This document shows, in pieces, positions 47,476 through 61,080 of a DNA stretch of 64,000 nucleotides. Position 1 is the first letter of the stretch. Every line of letters starts with the position of its first letter. The stretch comes from Ophiodon elongatus (lineage: Eukaryota; Chordata; Actinopteri; Perciformes; Hexagrammidae), in NCBI GenBank assembly GCA_016806645.1, contig JACSYO010002054.1, positions 114,501 to 178,500 on the forward strand, written 5' to 3'. Under the pieces are notes generated by a model. The model saw nothing but the letters and a program-made list of their open reading frames with translations. It was not told the origin of the DNA and made no database searches. The position numbers and the translations under genes were made by a program.

Positions 47476-50400
47476 TTAAGCGTCACCACACATAGACTTT
47501 ACTTATATATATTTATAATATGTGTGTTCTTTGGGGTGAGGGAATGCCAAAGGCTGTTCAGCAGAGTTCCATGAAGCACTCTGAGTTTCAAAATCTCCCG
47601 ATGTGTTTTGACTTTTGACACAAAGGAACAACATTTCGGAAGAGTTTACAGGAGCAAAAGTAAAGAGGAAAGAGCTGAGAGACAAATATTCCAAGTTACA
47701 AGGCGTTTCACGAGCTATTCTTGTTTGTCAGGAACATTATTTATGAAGCAGTTACAGTATATGCAGCTGCAAGTTACTGATTTTATTGCCACTTATTGCA
47801 TCTTATTTGCATAGTCTAACATATCATCTGTTATTTCAAATTATTTATATTTTTGGTGAAGCTTAACGGGAACTGTAATCAGAATGATAAAGTATCAAGC
47901 AGAAGGAGACAGCGCGGGGAACTCGAAAAAAGGAATCAAAGAAACCGGATTATTGTCAAATTTACATTTGTTCTCGGAATTTACCATTTCATACATATGT
48001 TTTTCTATATTACGCCAGATGTGAAGCATTTATAGTATCAAAGCCAAATGTGATTTATTCAAGCACAGCTTACATATTCCGTCATGGGCTCATGAAATCA
48101 GTTTTACTCCAGCTATTCATATTCTCTAAGAGGCTCTTTTGGTCATTTGCAACGAGATGTGATGCATCTGAGGAACACATGCATCAAGTAAAGTGACCTG
48201 ACAAATCAAAGTCTCTCATTCCAGTTCTGTAAGAGAAAACTTGCCTGGAGCAAGATAAGATGGTTGAACCCATGGGGATTGCACAAGCCCTCACTTCATA
48301 CTTTGAATAATATCTCTGTAATGGATGCGTAGTGACTTCAAACTGTCCTGCAGCGCACCGTTCAGCCGGTACCACGAGCCGTCGCGTGTTCTTCGAATCC
48401 ATCCAGGGGGCTTGTTTATCCATCAAGAAAAAAATGATAAAAGCAGTACTTTTTTATCCAACTTTGAGAACGACTCCTAAACCTGACTGCTTGGTGAATG
48501 CTGGCCGACACGTTGACCCTCTCCTCTCCAATCGCATGCTGTGTTATACCGGTGACGGTTGCAAAATGGCGCATGGCCGATTCACAGACGTGGTCGGGGA
48601 GATCTGTGCAGTCCTGAGCATTCAGACGCCTACCTTTTTAGAATCCACCTTCACACAGTAAATACACGTGTCGAGAAAGTCATCTGAAGTGATTGAGCTA
48701 TGAAGAGACATTGTCAGAAGTGATATTCAAACAGTCCATGTCCTTATTTACTTGCTTGTACACGTTTAGAGAGCCCAGACCCCGGTAAAAGGAAGTAAAA
48801 AAAAAAAAAAATGGGCCCATGTACCGCGTGACCTGGAGTGAAAAGATATAAAGATACATGCAGAGCTGAGAACAGAACGCAGTGAAGAGAAATGACACAC
48901 GAGGTAAGACAAGGAGTCTCAGTGGATTCACAGGGAAGGACGATTTGTACTTTGTCAGGAAGGCCTGAGCGCTAAGGGTAGTGTCAGCACAGCCACGCGG
49001 CAGAGAACACGCGTGTTGGAGCAGTGTGGTCGTGGAGTGTCTGTCGGCCACTGGACACCGGAACCACCGCAGTCGTGTTTTTGATCAAGGCCGAAGATGA
49101 TGCGTGCTCTGTGGGGGTGTTTTGGAGTAAAATGGTGTGTCGTATCCGTAGAAATGAAGAGCCAGCCGGACTGAGTGACCAGGGGGACAATGACATTCGT
49201 TGAAACTACAGTTTATTGAGCAGGAAACCTAATTTATACAGTGTGGGCGATATCCCCAAGATGAACCCTGTGATGAAACACAAGCAGCTTTCTGTCTCTC
49301 TGTCTAACTCTAATTAGTCCTTTGTTTCCTTCTCGTGTTTTCCTGCTTAGTGACCTGACATGATGTGGGAATCCCATTATCTGCATTGTACTCAGCTTAC
49401 CTGCAGTCGCTGTGTCTAGAATGTGAAATGGTTGTGCAACAGCTATCCCTCTCCTGATACAATCAACCTACGATACTTCCCTAAATCTTCCACGTGTTCT
49501 TTTTTTTTTTTTATTATCGGATTTGAAACCAAGGGAAGGGAGCAGGTACATCATTTAAGGTGAGCAGTTTCAATCACACACCGGGCCCCTGACGCGGATG
49601 CTGTGATAAGGAGGCCACTTGGGACTCGGTCCTGCACTCGTGCATTAACAGCAGGGGGCGTCTCACACCCCGGGAGCTGCTGTGCACCGGGGCCACTTAA
49701 CTAGTGCAGCGGTACGGTTGTAATTCTGGAGCAGATGGCAGAGTTAGTGGTTAGCGAGCACGTGGTCTGCGGAATAATCTGTGTGCAATTATTGGGGGCT
49801 TGCCGGGGCATTTGCGTGAAGCACAAGAGATAATATTTCAATTAGTGCTATCATTGATTGTGTTGGAAGCCCCTTGGCAAAGGCCTTTGTGGTGGAATCT
49901 GAGAGTGTGTGAATAGGAAACAGTGGAGCCTCCTGAGAGCAGGAATCTTCATTAGAAATATAGCTGTCATTTCTTTTTTTCTCCTCTTGAAAAACCTCAT
50001 GGTTGAGCTGCAAAGTTCTTAGACCAACTCCGAAACTGCGAGCGGGGTCATCATTCCGTTATCTTACTCTTGTTTCTGCCCGTCCGCTCAGGAGATATGC
50101 AACCGCCTGCAAACAAAGGTGACTCGGTCCTTCCTACAGAGGCAGGACGCTTCAGGACGTTGAGATATTAATTCCAAATTTGCCACCGGGGGAGGCCACA
50201 GCGTGCTGATGTTATCTGAATCGTTCCCCTAACCTTGTGATTGATGAATGCAAAGTTACCAGATCGATACAGCTGATATAACTTAAAGCACCCCTGAAAG
50301 GACCTACAGGCTCTCACAGAGAGCTGATAAGAGAGACAGAAGCCCCGGGAAGCTTTGTGTTTCTGTTCGCTGTTAACGAGTGCATGAATCTGTAGGTCTA

Positions 50401-51742
50401 CGTTCAGGATATGTAAACTCATGAATATTTAACCGTGATTTTTGAACTCGAAGCTTCCACAGTATCGATGTTATGACAGCCATGTTTAAGTCTCGAGTGA
50501 TTTTGGCTGCAGGAACAAAGCACATGGCATCCGCAGGCTCTCCCCGTGTTCGTGAATATGTATGAAATATCGGTTGGTCGAGCAGACCCGCTGTATTAAA
50601 ATGTAGAGCAACCCCGGCCCGTGTCTGGGAAGTGTTGCTTCTTGGCATCTGGGCGGGCGTGTTGTGGTTGCCAGTCTGCGCTAAAGTCGTTTTGTAATTA
50701 CGATCCCATCAGCAGCAGCTGTCTAAGAGGAATCCTGATGCCACCGAGCTCTGTGAATCATCGCTGATGACCAACAGCAGCTTTAACGTGCTGCAACTGC
50801 TCCCATCCAATAACCTTACACATGTTTCTATCATCTTTTTTTTTAAACTTCCCTCCACAAACTCGTTTTGAAGAAGGTGTGATTGTTAAAATATACATAT
50901 GTTTCTTATGACTAGTTATGTGCAGCAACAATTGTTACTTGTGCAATATCTTAATTTGGTCAGATTTTCTATTCCAGTATTTCCACAATATTTTTTTAAA
51001 TATATACGGGGAGCATTGAATAACAGTGTGAATAACAAACCACAACATTTTGTCAGAACAAATAGAAGAATATTAGATGATAGAATATCATTAGTGTGTC
51101 TGTGGCTCTTGTTTCAGGACTTCATTTACAATCTGATTCTCTGCAAAGCTCCTTGCATTGCTTCAGACTTTACAATGCTCATTAAATTTCATGGAAGCTT
51201 ATGTAGGCCTGTATTATAATTAATGCTCAACGCTTGAGTGGCAATCTTAATAGTCTTTTAAATGGTCAATACAAAAATGAATGTTTCTCATTAATCAAAA
51301 TCTCATTGCTGTTATTCCTGCTAAGCCGTTTTCTTTGCTTTGCTATTACTAACTACTCGGTTAGGCCAAAAGGCCTTTGTCCTAAATTGAAAAATCTCTT
51401 TGTTTTCCCTTCTCCTAATGTGAAAATCTTTTGAGGGCCAGAACCTAGAGTACATTGCTTTCCTGAAAATAAGCTTTAATGATCAATCCCTGCTTCAACA
51501 AAAGCATCTTGGCCACTTTCCAAATCTGCAGGAAACTCCAAATGGGAGTGCAATAAAAATAGTCATAAAATCAGTGACTATTTTGTGATTCTGCCCTGAA
51601 CCAAGGCCAAAACATTCACTGCTAGGTGATACTGTTTGCAAACTACTCATTATTCCACTTGATATCAGAAAAACAAAAAAATAAACAAAAACACAACAGA
51701 AACTTTGTTTTAATGCCGACAGCCGTAGCCGGAGTCATTATA
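47476..51742. other. Intronic non-coding stretch
   Basis: T-runs (49,500-49,513) and an A-run (48,797-48,811) are the only simple repeats. Frames up to 117 residues lack splice signals and domains. No repeat ends defined. Confidence 0.45.
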
Positions 51743-51990
51743 TTTTTGGGTTGTTTGTCCATTCTCGTGAACGGAATATCTAAGGAACACTTGGAGTAAA
51801 TTTCTTCAAATTTGGCACAAACGTCCACCTGCAATCAAGGTTGAACTGATTCGTTTTTGGTGGTCAAAGGTCGCTGTGACCTCATGACCGTAACTCAAGA
51901 ATTCATATGCTATTAATGCCAATTTCACAGAAATGTCTAATAGGATGAAATGATGGCGCGATGACATTTTGGAACGACACGGATGTCAAC
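51743..51990 (+). repeat. Dispersed repeat family C, copy 2
   Basis: Longer copy of the family seen at 36,771-36,965, with an additional left part (TCTCGTGAACGGAATATCTA and ACTTGGAG...TTTCTTCAAA). Confidence 0.65.
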
Positions 51991-52406
51991 TGCAACTCTC
52001 ACAGAAAGTGTTCCCATTTTGTTGGCTGTTGGAAGAAAAAAAAAACAAATCAACCATGCCATACATCATCTGAATGCTCTGAAGGTCTCTAGTTTGTGGG
52101 TGTAAAGCTTCTTGAGGCTGTGATTATCCTAGAGGTCACATCAGGTCATTTTATATGGTGACGGCAAGTTTAAAATAAAATGGTCTATGTAATGAAATGA
52201 CTTAATATCACTATCACATAAAATCACTACTATGTGGACTAACATCATCACACATGAAGACAATTGGGCTCATTGGTTCCACAAGAGTCTCAACTTACTA
52301 GTCAAACTAAATTATGCAATTCCAAGACGGTTGCAGAAATATGCAAATACAACATTTTTAGAAGAGGTGAAAATAACACATTTATAATGCATGCAAAACA
52401 CTGCAT

Positions 52407-52482
52407 AGTAAATGGTAAATGGACTGTACTTCTGTAGTGGTTATCTAGTTTTCCGACCACTCAAAGCGCTTTAACAGTACAT
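52407..52482 (-). mobile_element. SINE tail fragment
   Basis: The minus strand ends in GTCCATTTACCATTTACTA, and upstream of that shows AGCGCTTTGAGTGGTCGG. This is the same tail as the SINE copy at 28,383-28,673. The tRNA head is absent. Confidence 0.6.
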
Positions 52483-55400
52483 ATCGTTGTCTGTAAAGGG
52501 GAGACTCCTGGGTACATTCACATTCACATATCCTAAGGTGAGAGGTCAAGGGAGCCCTGGGAATATGGCCATGCCAGTTTTCCCCTCACCAAAATGTAGC
52601 CTCTCTTTGGAGCAACCTTTGGTTCTCTACTTTCATATGATACCAGTATCTTGACTCTGGCTTTAAAACTGAGCCCGCTACAGTAGTTTAATGCCCTTCA
52701 GGGTGAATTGAGTGTTTGTAGCTCACCGACAGTTCACTTAAAGATGCCCTCCAGAAATGTTTAAAAAAGTAAAAATACTCTAATGCTTGGAATAATAATT
52801 AGTGCCTCATATGTTTTAGTCACGAACAGTTCAATTATGGAGTTGAACATGTTAAAACAAGCTATGCCTTCTAGGATTGGGTGATTCTTTCTATTTTTAT
52901 ATGGTTCAATCATGGTTACTCTAGGCCGCCGTTGGGCAAACCAATCGCCAGGGGGAGCGTGGCTCAGCGTCTGACAGAGGTGTGAAATAATATAATCTTT
53001 AGTTAGGCGGTTTAAAAAGTGTGCGTTTGCCTGTTTTGGTGAGCAGACATATGGAGAATGGAGATGCTGCTGTCAGATCCACGGAAAAGAGACGGCAAAC
53101 TGGTTTGTTTGAATTTAAAATTAATCTTGTGATGATTAATTGGGCTCTGGTGGAGCATTGTGCTCCACCACAAATATCTCTAAATGCACAATAGGGCTTA
53201 GATTCTAGAGATTATTTTTACATCTTAGTTCTGATATTAAGTTAGTTAAAATCGCCTTAATATTTGAGTAGGCAATCATCCTTCCAATTGTCGATATACG
53301 ATCCAATCAGCAAATGTCACAAGCCTAATGCCTTTTCCCTCATTGAAAAATCCAGAAATATGAATATGCATATATGAAGTTGTTGGTAAATTTGACCAAC
53401 AAGTTGTCTGTAACATGCAAATGTTAAACTCAGATTTCAGGTGAGACACTATTACAGCTGATGAATGTGAAAACAAGCGTTGAAACAAGCTTTCAAACTT
53501 TATTCTGACAAAGAAATCCAGATGAAATATGTTCATTCATTTACATATCATTATATCTGACTTAAGTTACCACATTTACTCTTGTAGGATGGATTTAGAG
53601 CTCCTAACTAAAGGCTTTGTAAGAATGAATCATTGGGCTCATTATTGTATAGCTATCATGACAAATTACATACAACCAGCCAAACTATTAGACTAGTCTT
53701 TTACTAACCCTTGCATAACCATATAACACATGGTCAAATCATCTGAATATGAACCATTTCAGTATATTCTTTTGAGACTCTCTCAGGTAGAGGCTTGTTC
53801 CACATATTCTGCAACAGGTTGGAAATCACTGTTCTCTCAGTATTTCATGTTGAGACATGAATAAAGCATAGCGTTCTGGAGAGGAGCTGTGCAACATGCT
53901 TTAATGAAGATGGACAGACAAGCCATCACGCTGTTGTAGCTAAGTGTTCTTCAGCGGTGAAAAGCAGTAATTCAATCACATTGGCTTCCTTACAAAAGCT
54001 GACATAGTGCATTTAACATTACATATGCTATGGTTGGGCCATATTGATACAACAATGTGGTGGCGCGTCGAGAAAGCAAGAGAAAAAGACAGAGAGAGAC
54101 TGAGCATAGCGCAAAATTCATAACAGGCGTTGCATAATTAACCCTCGGCTAAGCCCCGTCCCCCGCTTGTACTCCGTCAAGCTGTCAGAGCTACCGTAGA
54201 GCCCACACCATCGCTAACTGCCCTCCCTGCAATAATATTGCCAATTTTTGGGAAGAAAACAAAAAGCAATTTCAGACCGAAACAGACGAGGTGTCTACAG
54301 TGTGTGTTTGAAGGGTGTCAAACTGATTCAGCAGTCAAATCAGGTTAAAGAGATAAAGACAGAAGCTAAAGGTGTCACACCCTGGTCAGAGCTGGCAATA
54401 AAGCGCTATGATTGGCCAGTCTGCGTTCGGGGGGTGGAGGGGGGCGGGTTTTTAACGAAGGGTCAATATCTTATGTTATGGATATGAGAGGACCATTATC
54501 GTGGACGACCAATATAGTGTCGAACAATCATCTCATCAAACCTTCCCAGTCTACATTAAATTTGCAAACGTGTACTCGCCTTCATTTTCTGACTTTTATT
54601 CTAAGATAATTGAAAAGACAAGTGACCAAGCATATTTATTACTTCACTGCTTTTCATCCTGTGAGTGTTTGTAATATTTTTCATAGTTTCACATCATCAT
54701 ATTGAGTATATTTGACTGAAACAAAAATACATTTAGCACAGGACGCGTGAGTTGGACACAATGCATAAGCTGCTCTTCTCAGCCACAGATTGAGCTGTGT
54801 GCGTTCAACTGTATCAGCCAGGTTTCAAGTGTGTTGTTAAAAAAGTAAAACACACGCGTACCACTTTTGGGAAATAAAAAAGCATTGCAGTGAAGAATGT
54901 TCAGAGCAAAAGCAGATTTACATCCGTCTGGTTTTTAGTGACCGGCCAACCGGCACAGCTTTAACTATTCCTCCCGTTTGTTTTCCTCAGTGTTTTTGTG
55001 TCACAGTAAGATCACAACATGCTTTTGATATTTCATACCTGTTTCCTGTAAATGCGCTTCTAAAGGATTTGGTATTTTTCTACCCTCACAAAACAGATAT
55101 TGAATAGACATATTCTGAACCGAGCACATCATCATCACTAAGTCCTCCTCTCAAAGACACAGGAAGGACACACTCCTTCAAGACACACTTAGAGACACTG
55201 AGAGCTGCGTCGTCTCCTCTGAATGGGTGACATAGCCTATTTGGCCACTTAGCAGATGCAATCTAAAATCCAGCCTCAAATATTGGCCTCCGACTGCTCC
55301 ACCTTCTCCTCTGGCTCACCGGAAGCCATCTGTCGAGAGGCTGCAGAAGACAAATAAGAGACGCTTGCTTGCAGCGTGCCATCTCTTTCATCTCTTTGTT

Positions 55401-56010
55401 TTGCAGCGTATTAATTGCACACCATACGTGCACATACCCGGCGTGATCTAGATTCTCTCTTTTCCCAAACCTCCAGCCTCTTCCCCATTTCTTAACAACT
55501 TAATTAAGTTTTAACGGCTTACAATGAGAGCAGGAGACTTTTGTAACAGCACGAATGCTGACAGATTAATGCTGAGAGACTGGAGTGTGTATCCTGTTAA
55601 TGGAGTCACGTTTGATGTGGATTTATCTGGAGGTGAAATACAGCCATCGGCGATTATATAAGAGAAAGACTCTTCACTTCTGACCCTGAGGGGCTTTCTT
55701 TCTGCATCTCGTTAGGACGGAAATCTCCCCATTTAGCATTGGCATACAAAGTTCTCTTTTAGTTTGCTTGGTTGAAAAAAAGGGGACTCATTTTAATTGT
55801 CAATTAGTCTGTTGATTATTTTTGTTATTTGACATTCAGTCAGTGAAATGTGAGAAAGTGAAATGTACCAGAATCCATGGTGATTCATACAAATGACATG
55901 TTCTGTCAAACCAACTGAACAAAAAAAGCAAAACATCACACATCAGAAGCTGGGATCTGCAAATGTCCAGCATTTATGTTAAATAAATGACTTTGAAAGA
56001 AAAGATTATT
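52483..56010. other. Intronic non-coding stretch
   Basis: Probable old repeat at 54,060-54,560 (GCTAAGCCCCGTCC, GCGCTATGATTGGCCAG) without defined ends. The sequence at 55,380-55,720 is complex and repeat-free and could be conserved. No exon recognised. Confidence 0.4.
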
Positions 56011-56014
56011 GGCA

Positions 56015-56180
56015 AATACACTTCTTTGCTTTCTTACCGAGCATTAGATGAGAAGATTGATACTAAATATGAATCTAAAGCCAGCAGGCTATTAGCTTAG
56101 CTTAGCATAGCATAAAGACTGAAAGCAGGGGGAAACAGCTGGCCTGGCTCTGTCCAAAGGTATGTGGCATGCAGCTCTCT
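56015..56180 (+). repeat. Common fish dispersed repeat
   Basis: The blocks GCATTAGATGAGAAGATTGA, TATTAGCTTAGCTTAGCAT, AAGACTGAAAGCAGGGGGAA and CAGCTGGCCTGGCTCTGTCC form a very widespread fish repeat that I recognise but cannot classify. Confidence 0.6.
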
Positions 56181-56271
56181 GGCCTGTTTTGTTACATCAT
56201 ATTTGCTCCTCTTATACAGGTTTATGCAATTGGACCAGTACTTCCTGTCACCATAAACGCTGCCACACTTA

Positions 56272-56486
56272 CTTACTAAATGAACATAATTCTGTATTGA
56301 AGAATAATTGAAACTAGCAAGTTTACAATGTTTACTGAGGTAATAAATCAAGAGAGAAGTAGAGTCATTTTCTCATAGACTTCTATACAACCAGAAGAGT
56401 CGCCCCCTGGTGGACATTAGAGAGAATACTGCTTTGAGCCACTTCCGTATTAGCCTCACATTTCAGAACCAGAGGTTGACTTCTGA
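56272..56486 (-). repeat. Dispersed repeat family B, intact copy
   Basis: Uninterrupted counterpart of the split copy at 27,581-28,371, in the opposite orientation. It shows the undisturbed junction GATTTATTACCTCAGTAAAC (minus strand), which defines the insertion point in the other copy. Confidence 0.75.
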
Positions 56487-57059
56487 TTTGGACACACAAA
56501 AACTAATCTGATTTGATCAACTAACAGCTAACAGCAACAACTACTCCTCTCAACACGGATGAATACATAACTAATCACAGAAGGCATTCATTTTTGTATT
56601 TATTAGTTTTACAAAGTCTGTAAAAACACACTGTTGTTGGAGGCGGGGCTGAGGCCATTTAAAGTGAGTTCCTAGACAGTGTTCCAGAGATATTCCCATT
56701 AAAGTCAGTCGAGTACTTTGCTGTAGACACGATGAGATTGCGACATCGCTGACCTTTTAAAGTGAAGTCATTCAAATCACCGAAGTGTTGTTTTTGTTGT
56801 CGCTGCCACTGCTTTTCTTACAATTATGATCACATCAATGGCTACCAAGCTCCTGTTTATCCAGCGGGGATGTGTTCAGCGCCTGCATTCCTTTCCTCCA
56901 GTGGCCGAGTTGAGAGTCTCCACCTCTCTGTCTCTCTCTCTCTTTGTTGTCTCAATCTGTTGATCAGCGGCGATGACGCTACGTAAAGGCCCTCTCCGTG
57001 CTTGACTGTGTGGTCAGTGTGTTGTCGCTGTCAGCCCCTGAGCCCCTCGGGAGGTCGCT

Positions 57060-57260
57060 GAAGACTCGGGGCAACTTTCTGTGCTTCTTTCTAATTTCTT
57101 TGGAAGCATTCACGGCCACGGCCGCTGAAACAATTTGCATAATAGTCAAAACGCTCATAGTTGCTTAACGCTGTAATAGGCTAATTGTCCGCTGTTGTTA
57201 GCGAAGGTTAATGTAGCTTCACAGACAAAGCTTCATATTGAGGGCTGCACATTGTTTACA
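57060..57260. promoter_or_regulatory. Candidate intronic enhancer with POU/SOX-like sites
   Basis: Repeat-free complex block. A perfect octamer ATTTGCAT lies at 57,133-57,140, overlapping a SOX-type AACAAT at 57,129-57,134, with TAATTG-type sequence at about 57,182-57,187. Enhancer function is inferred from site clustering only. Confidence 0.25.
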
Positions 57261-58165
57261 GTGCCAGCTGCCTCGACAGAGAGAAGGTCTCCCAAAGAAG
57301 CAGCCGGCCAACAGCTGATGAAGATCTAGCAGCTGGTTTTTACATATTTATTTTTATTTTTTCTTTATCTTGTTAAAGCTGTCAGTAAGTATGTTTTAAT
57401 AATAATTTAAAGTAAGACTATACACTAGCACAGTGCAACAGTGGCGACGAGGCTCCTTTTGAATTGAGCCTCTGTCCCACAGAACACAATGTTCATGGAT
57501 GTGTTTGCTCAGCTTTTACCAATAATTCTGAACATGGGTGCTGGTGAGAAGTTTATTGTTCTTATTTTACTGTTGTACAGCTTGTGCGGCGGCAGGCGCC
57601 AAAGTCACCCAGTGGGGTGCTACCCCAGATTTTATTTAAATATTTTTGAAATGGTGCATTCTGGCCGTGCTTTTTATCTCTGGAAAAAGCATCAATTTAG
57701 AATAGTTTTCACAAAAGCACGCACATCTAAGACGCTAAATACTAGGTGCTGGACAGAAAACCATGTACAAGATGGAATAAATAGAGTCCACTCACTAGAT
57801 AAGGCACCAATATATCCATGAAAAGCCTTCACAAAGTATACTAGAGATGCAATCCTCTTTTAACAAAAAAAAAACATACTTATTTTAACCATCAAACTCA
57901 CAAATATCTGTACTAAATATAATCTTTATCAACTTTAAAGGCCACCAGAATCCACATCAGTAATAGATAGAAAAGTTAAATAATTCTCACTTTCGTATTA
58001 AAACGTGACTGAACCTTGTCTGTTATTGTTACCGCACACTGACATTCTTTGTTAACACAAGAGTCAAATGCCATGTTAACAGTTTAGAGCCGCTCGTCTT
58101 CCAGAGATTCAAGGTCTCGCCTATTTTTGATCTTTTGACAGTATATTGGAGGAGTGTGTGTGTGT

Positions 58166-58212
58166 GTGGGAGGGTGTGGGGGGGAGAGGGGGGAGAGGGG
58201 GGGTAGGGGGGG
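58166..58212 (+). repeat. Strong G-run cluster
   Basis: At least five runs of four to seven G separated by one to three bases within 47 bases, preceded by a short GT repeat. High G-quadruplex potential. Confidence 0.85.
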
Positions 58213-58313
58213 TTCACACGCTGCTCATGCAGCCAGTGTGTTAAATGGTAGCATGTTGGATGCATTTCCATTCACGTCCCCGACAACGGGGGATCACCAC
58301 CGACACAACGGCT

Positions 58314-58320
58314 CGCTCTC

Positions 58321-58380
<60 letters not shown>

Positions 58381-58451
58381 CGCTGACCAGGGACACGAGG
58401 CCGCTCTCTGTTGTTGTTGTTGTTGTCGTCGCTGACCAGGGACAGGAGGCC
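58314..58451 (+). repeat. Duplicated unit with expanded (TGT)20
   Basis: Unit 1 (58,314-58,401) and unit 2 (58,402-58,451) each have CGCTCTC, a TGT run, then TCGCTGACCAGGGACA and GAGGC. The TGT run has 20 copies in unit 1 and 6 in unit 2. A third partial start, CGCTCTT, follows. Poly-Val, poly-Leu and poly-Gln frames here are artefacts. Confidence 0.95.
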
Positions 58452-58775
58452 GCTCTTCCAGCGCCACCGTTTTAATTTGCACTGCTCATCGTGTGACTGA
58501 CTCTCAGGCCACTCCGCTGGTGGTGCTAACCTCAGTGATTTTAAGTTTAGAATTACTTTTAAACTTTCAAACCATCCAAACAAGTTATCAACAGTTCGAC
58601 AGGAGACATGAAGAGGACTTTAAAACATTTCTTCCTTTCCTTCTTCAACCATATTAAGGTGAGCTCCATTGAAACTCCCAATAGGGCTTTTAATTAGCAT
58701 GCAAATTCAGGGTAAATTTGCATTACATCAAGGGCCCAGGTTTCGTTTCAACATAGGTTGGAACAAGTATGAAGC

Positions 58776-58815
58776 GGGAGGGGGGTCGGGGGGGGGGCAG
58801 GGGGGGTCTGGGGTC
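58776..58815 (+). repeat. G-rich tract
   Basis: Runs of five to nine G with short interruptions, about 560 bases after the previous G cluster. Confidence 0.8.
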
Positions 58816-61080
58816 CTTTTCTTAAAATTCTGAGCATCAAACACTTCATTTCCTGCATTCTGGAAACTTTTGCTTCATCAATTTATGGTGGAAATGTATT
58901 TATTCATGTAAAGGAAAACACAAAATACAGGCAGCAGGTGAAAATTGAAAATATGAAAGTAAAATGGAATAGAATGCAATAAGGCTCTCAGGCATTCTTT
59001 ACTGCTTTCAAATATTTATTCTCCTTATTTAATGGTATCTCTGAGTCAACACAGATTTACTCCCCCCTCTTTTGTGTCTTTTGTTCGGAGAAGTAAATTC
59101 TTTGAATGTGCATGTGACACCTATTGATAGGTATCAATGATATCTTGATTCATTTTAATTAATTCATAAACTCTTGGATTTAAGCGCTCATATGTGTTTC
59201 ATGTTTTCTGCTCATGTTCAAAACTTTCTTCACATTTAAAAAATGATTCCACATATCTATCTTATCTAAGATGTTGTAATATTTTGAGGGCTAAAGTTGT
59301 GATGTTAAGAGATTAAAGTCGTAATTTAATGAGAGTAAAGTAAAGAATAAAGTCAAATTGACGTGCCGAGTGGTTTACGGTGCGTTAGGTTGTCGCTCTG
59401 CTCTGCTGTCTGGACACTCCAACTATCTAAACGTGCTCAAGAACTCACATGATTAAAAAAACATAGTGAGCATCCAAACAAAGCGTGATTCCAATGAGCA
59501 GTTAGTTCAGATCATCACCGCATTACATCGTCGGGGAGAAACCCACGTGTTTCACCGCTGTGAGCCAGCTGACGTTCCCTCGGATGCAGTGACACAAACT
59601 CGATGGTTTTATCCAACGTGGGAGAGAACCCTGCGCCACTAAAAGCTCCAAAGTGTGTGGAGAGCATATATGGCCTTGAATACATTAAATCTGGATGTAG
59701 ATCATCATTTTTGGATGTCCTCAGTTTCAAGGTCACCCAACCGCACTGTGTTGTTATAATTTATGTTCAGCAGTGTGGGTTTGCACAGAGACGGGCAGCT
59801 TTATCATCCCCATTATCCACGGCAGGATATCATATTGTAGCATGGGGAAGTTATTTCAATTTGATCGTTTTTATAACCTTAAACAGTGTCCGATCTGCTT
59901 TCATAATGAATTCATTAATGATTGTAAATTCATTCGATGGCTTAATAATGGAAACCATACATATGTCTTGATGTGTGTTTCATGTCGTCCCCTCTCCGTC
60001 TCCCATCTTTGCTGCTGCTTCTCACTGGTGTACTGTAGTTGTAGTCGACTTGAAATAGCTCGGGGGGGTGAGAGGGCGTATTATTTGCCTTTTTTTCTTT
60101 CATTACCCTAAGAGCTGTTTGACTCTCTGACCGGATGGTTTCAGAAAAGACGCGGCTATTGCCCCCTCCTACTGTGAATCACAAACATCGGCGAGTACGA
60201 GACCCGCGGAAAATGCTGGGTTATCAATTTTCAGACCCTATAATGAAGTTTAACAGAACCATTGTGGCCGCACATATATGACTGCTCAAACTCCTTGTGA
60301 CTTTCACTGACTGTCTCGTGGAACATTCTGGGATTATTTCAGAGACGTGTAATAAAGGGTTTACGGACCAGTGTGACGGGTACGAGGGACTCGCCGCATA
60401 CAAAGCAAAAAGCTCTCGTCTGTCTCCTCGTCACTCTCTTGAGGACTCCCTGGATTTCATTCTGAAAGTGTGAGAAAAAAAACAAACGCAAAAATCGATA
60501 AAGCCGATCCGATAATTTATTCACGAGGCTATTTAAAGTAACTTACAGAAATACAAACGACTTGAACCGTCTCAGATTGAGACAGTCTCTTCCTCGAGGC
60601 TAGCCCGCGGCTGCTCGGCAGGCCATGCATCGGTAATGCCCTCTGGGACGGCGGACATCAGCCTGTGCCATCCATAATGTTTTTTCTGCTTGAGTGTCCC
60701 AGACACAGGCACGGGGAGAAAAATGGCTGAGGCACTTGCTTTTAGTGTTCATCTAGCTCAATATTGGAGATTGACAGAGGCCTATTTGCTCTTATGGTAA
60801 TAGCTGCGGTGCTTGTTGCTGTATTAAGTCTGATTGGCTAAAGGTTTCAGCGTGTCTGATTTCCTCCCACAATATGCTTGCACTCCTATGTCTCCCCATC
60901 AGCAACTGTCAGCCGAAACCCATTCAGAGAGGCGTGTAGTCTTATCATGAACGGTGTAATGCATCCTCATGGTGCATGCTTTTTGTGCCTGCTCTCCCCA
61001 CCCCCCACTCGGTCTACGCACTCCCACACAACGCCGATACGGTGGGCAAGTTCACTGTTGTGTGTGCACTTTTCAAAAAT
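58816..61080. other. Intronic non-coding stretch
   Basis: Frames up to 122 residues (59,603-59,971) carry no domain and overlap others. No repeat with defined ends. Confidence 0.45.

Noticed and set aside
58154..58583. Poly-Val, poly-Leu, poly-Gln and poly-Thr frames
   Set aside because: Direct translation of the TGT triplet run and its complement.
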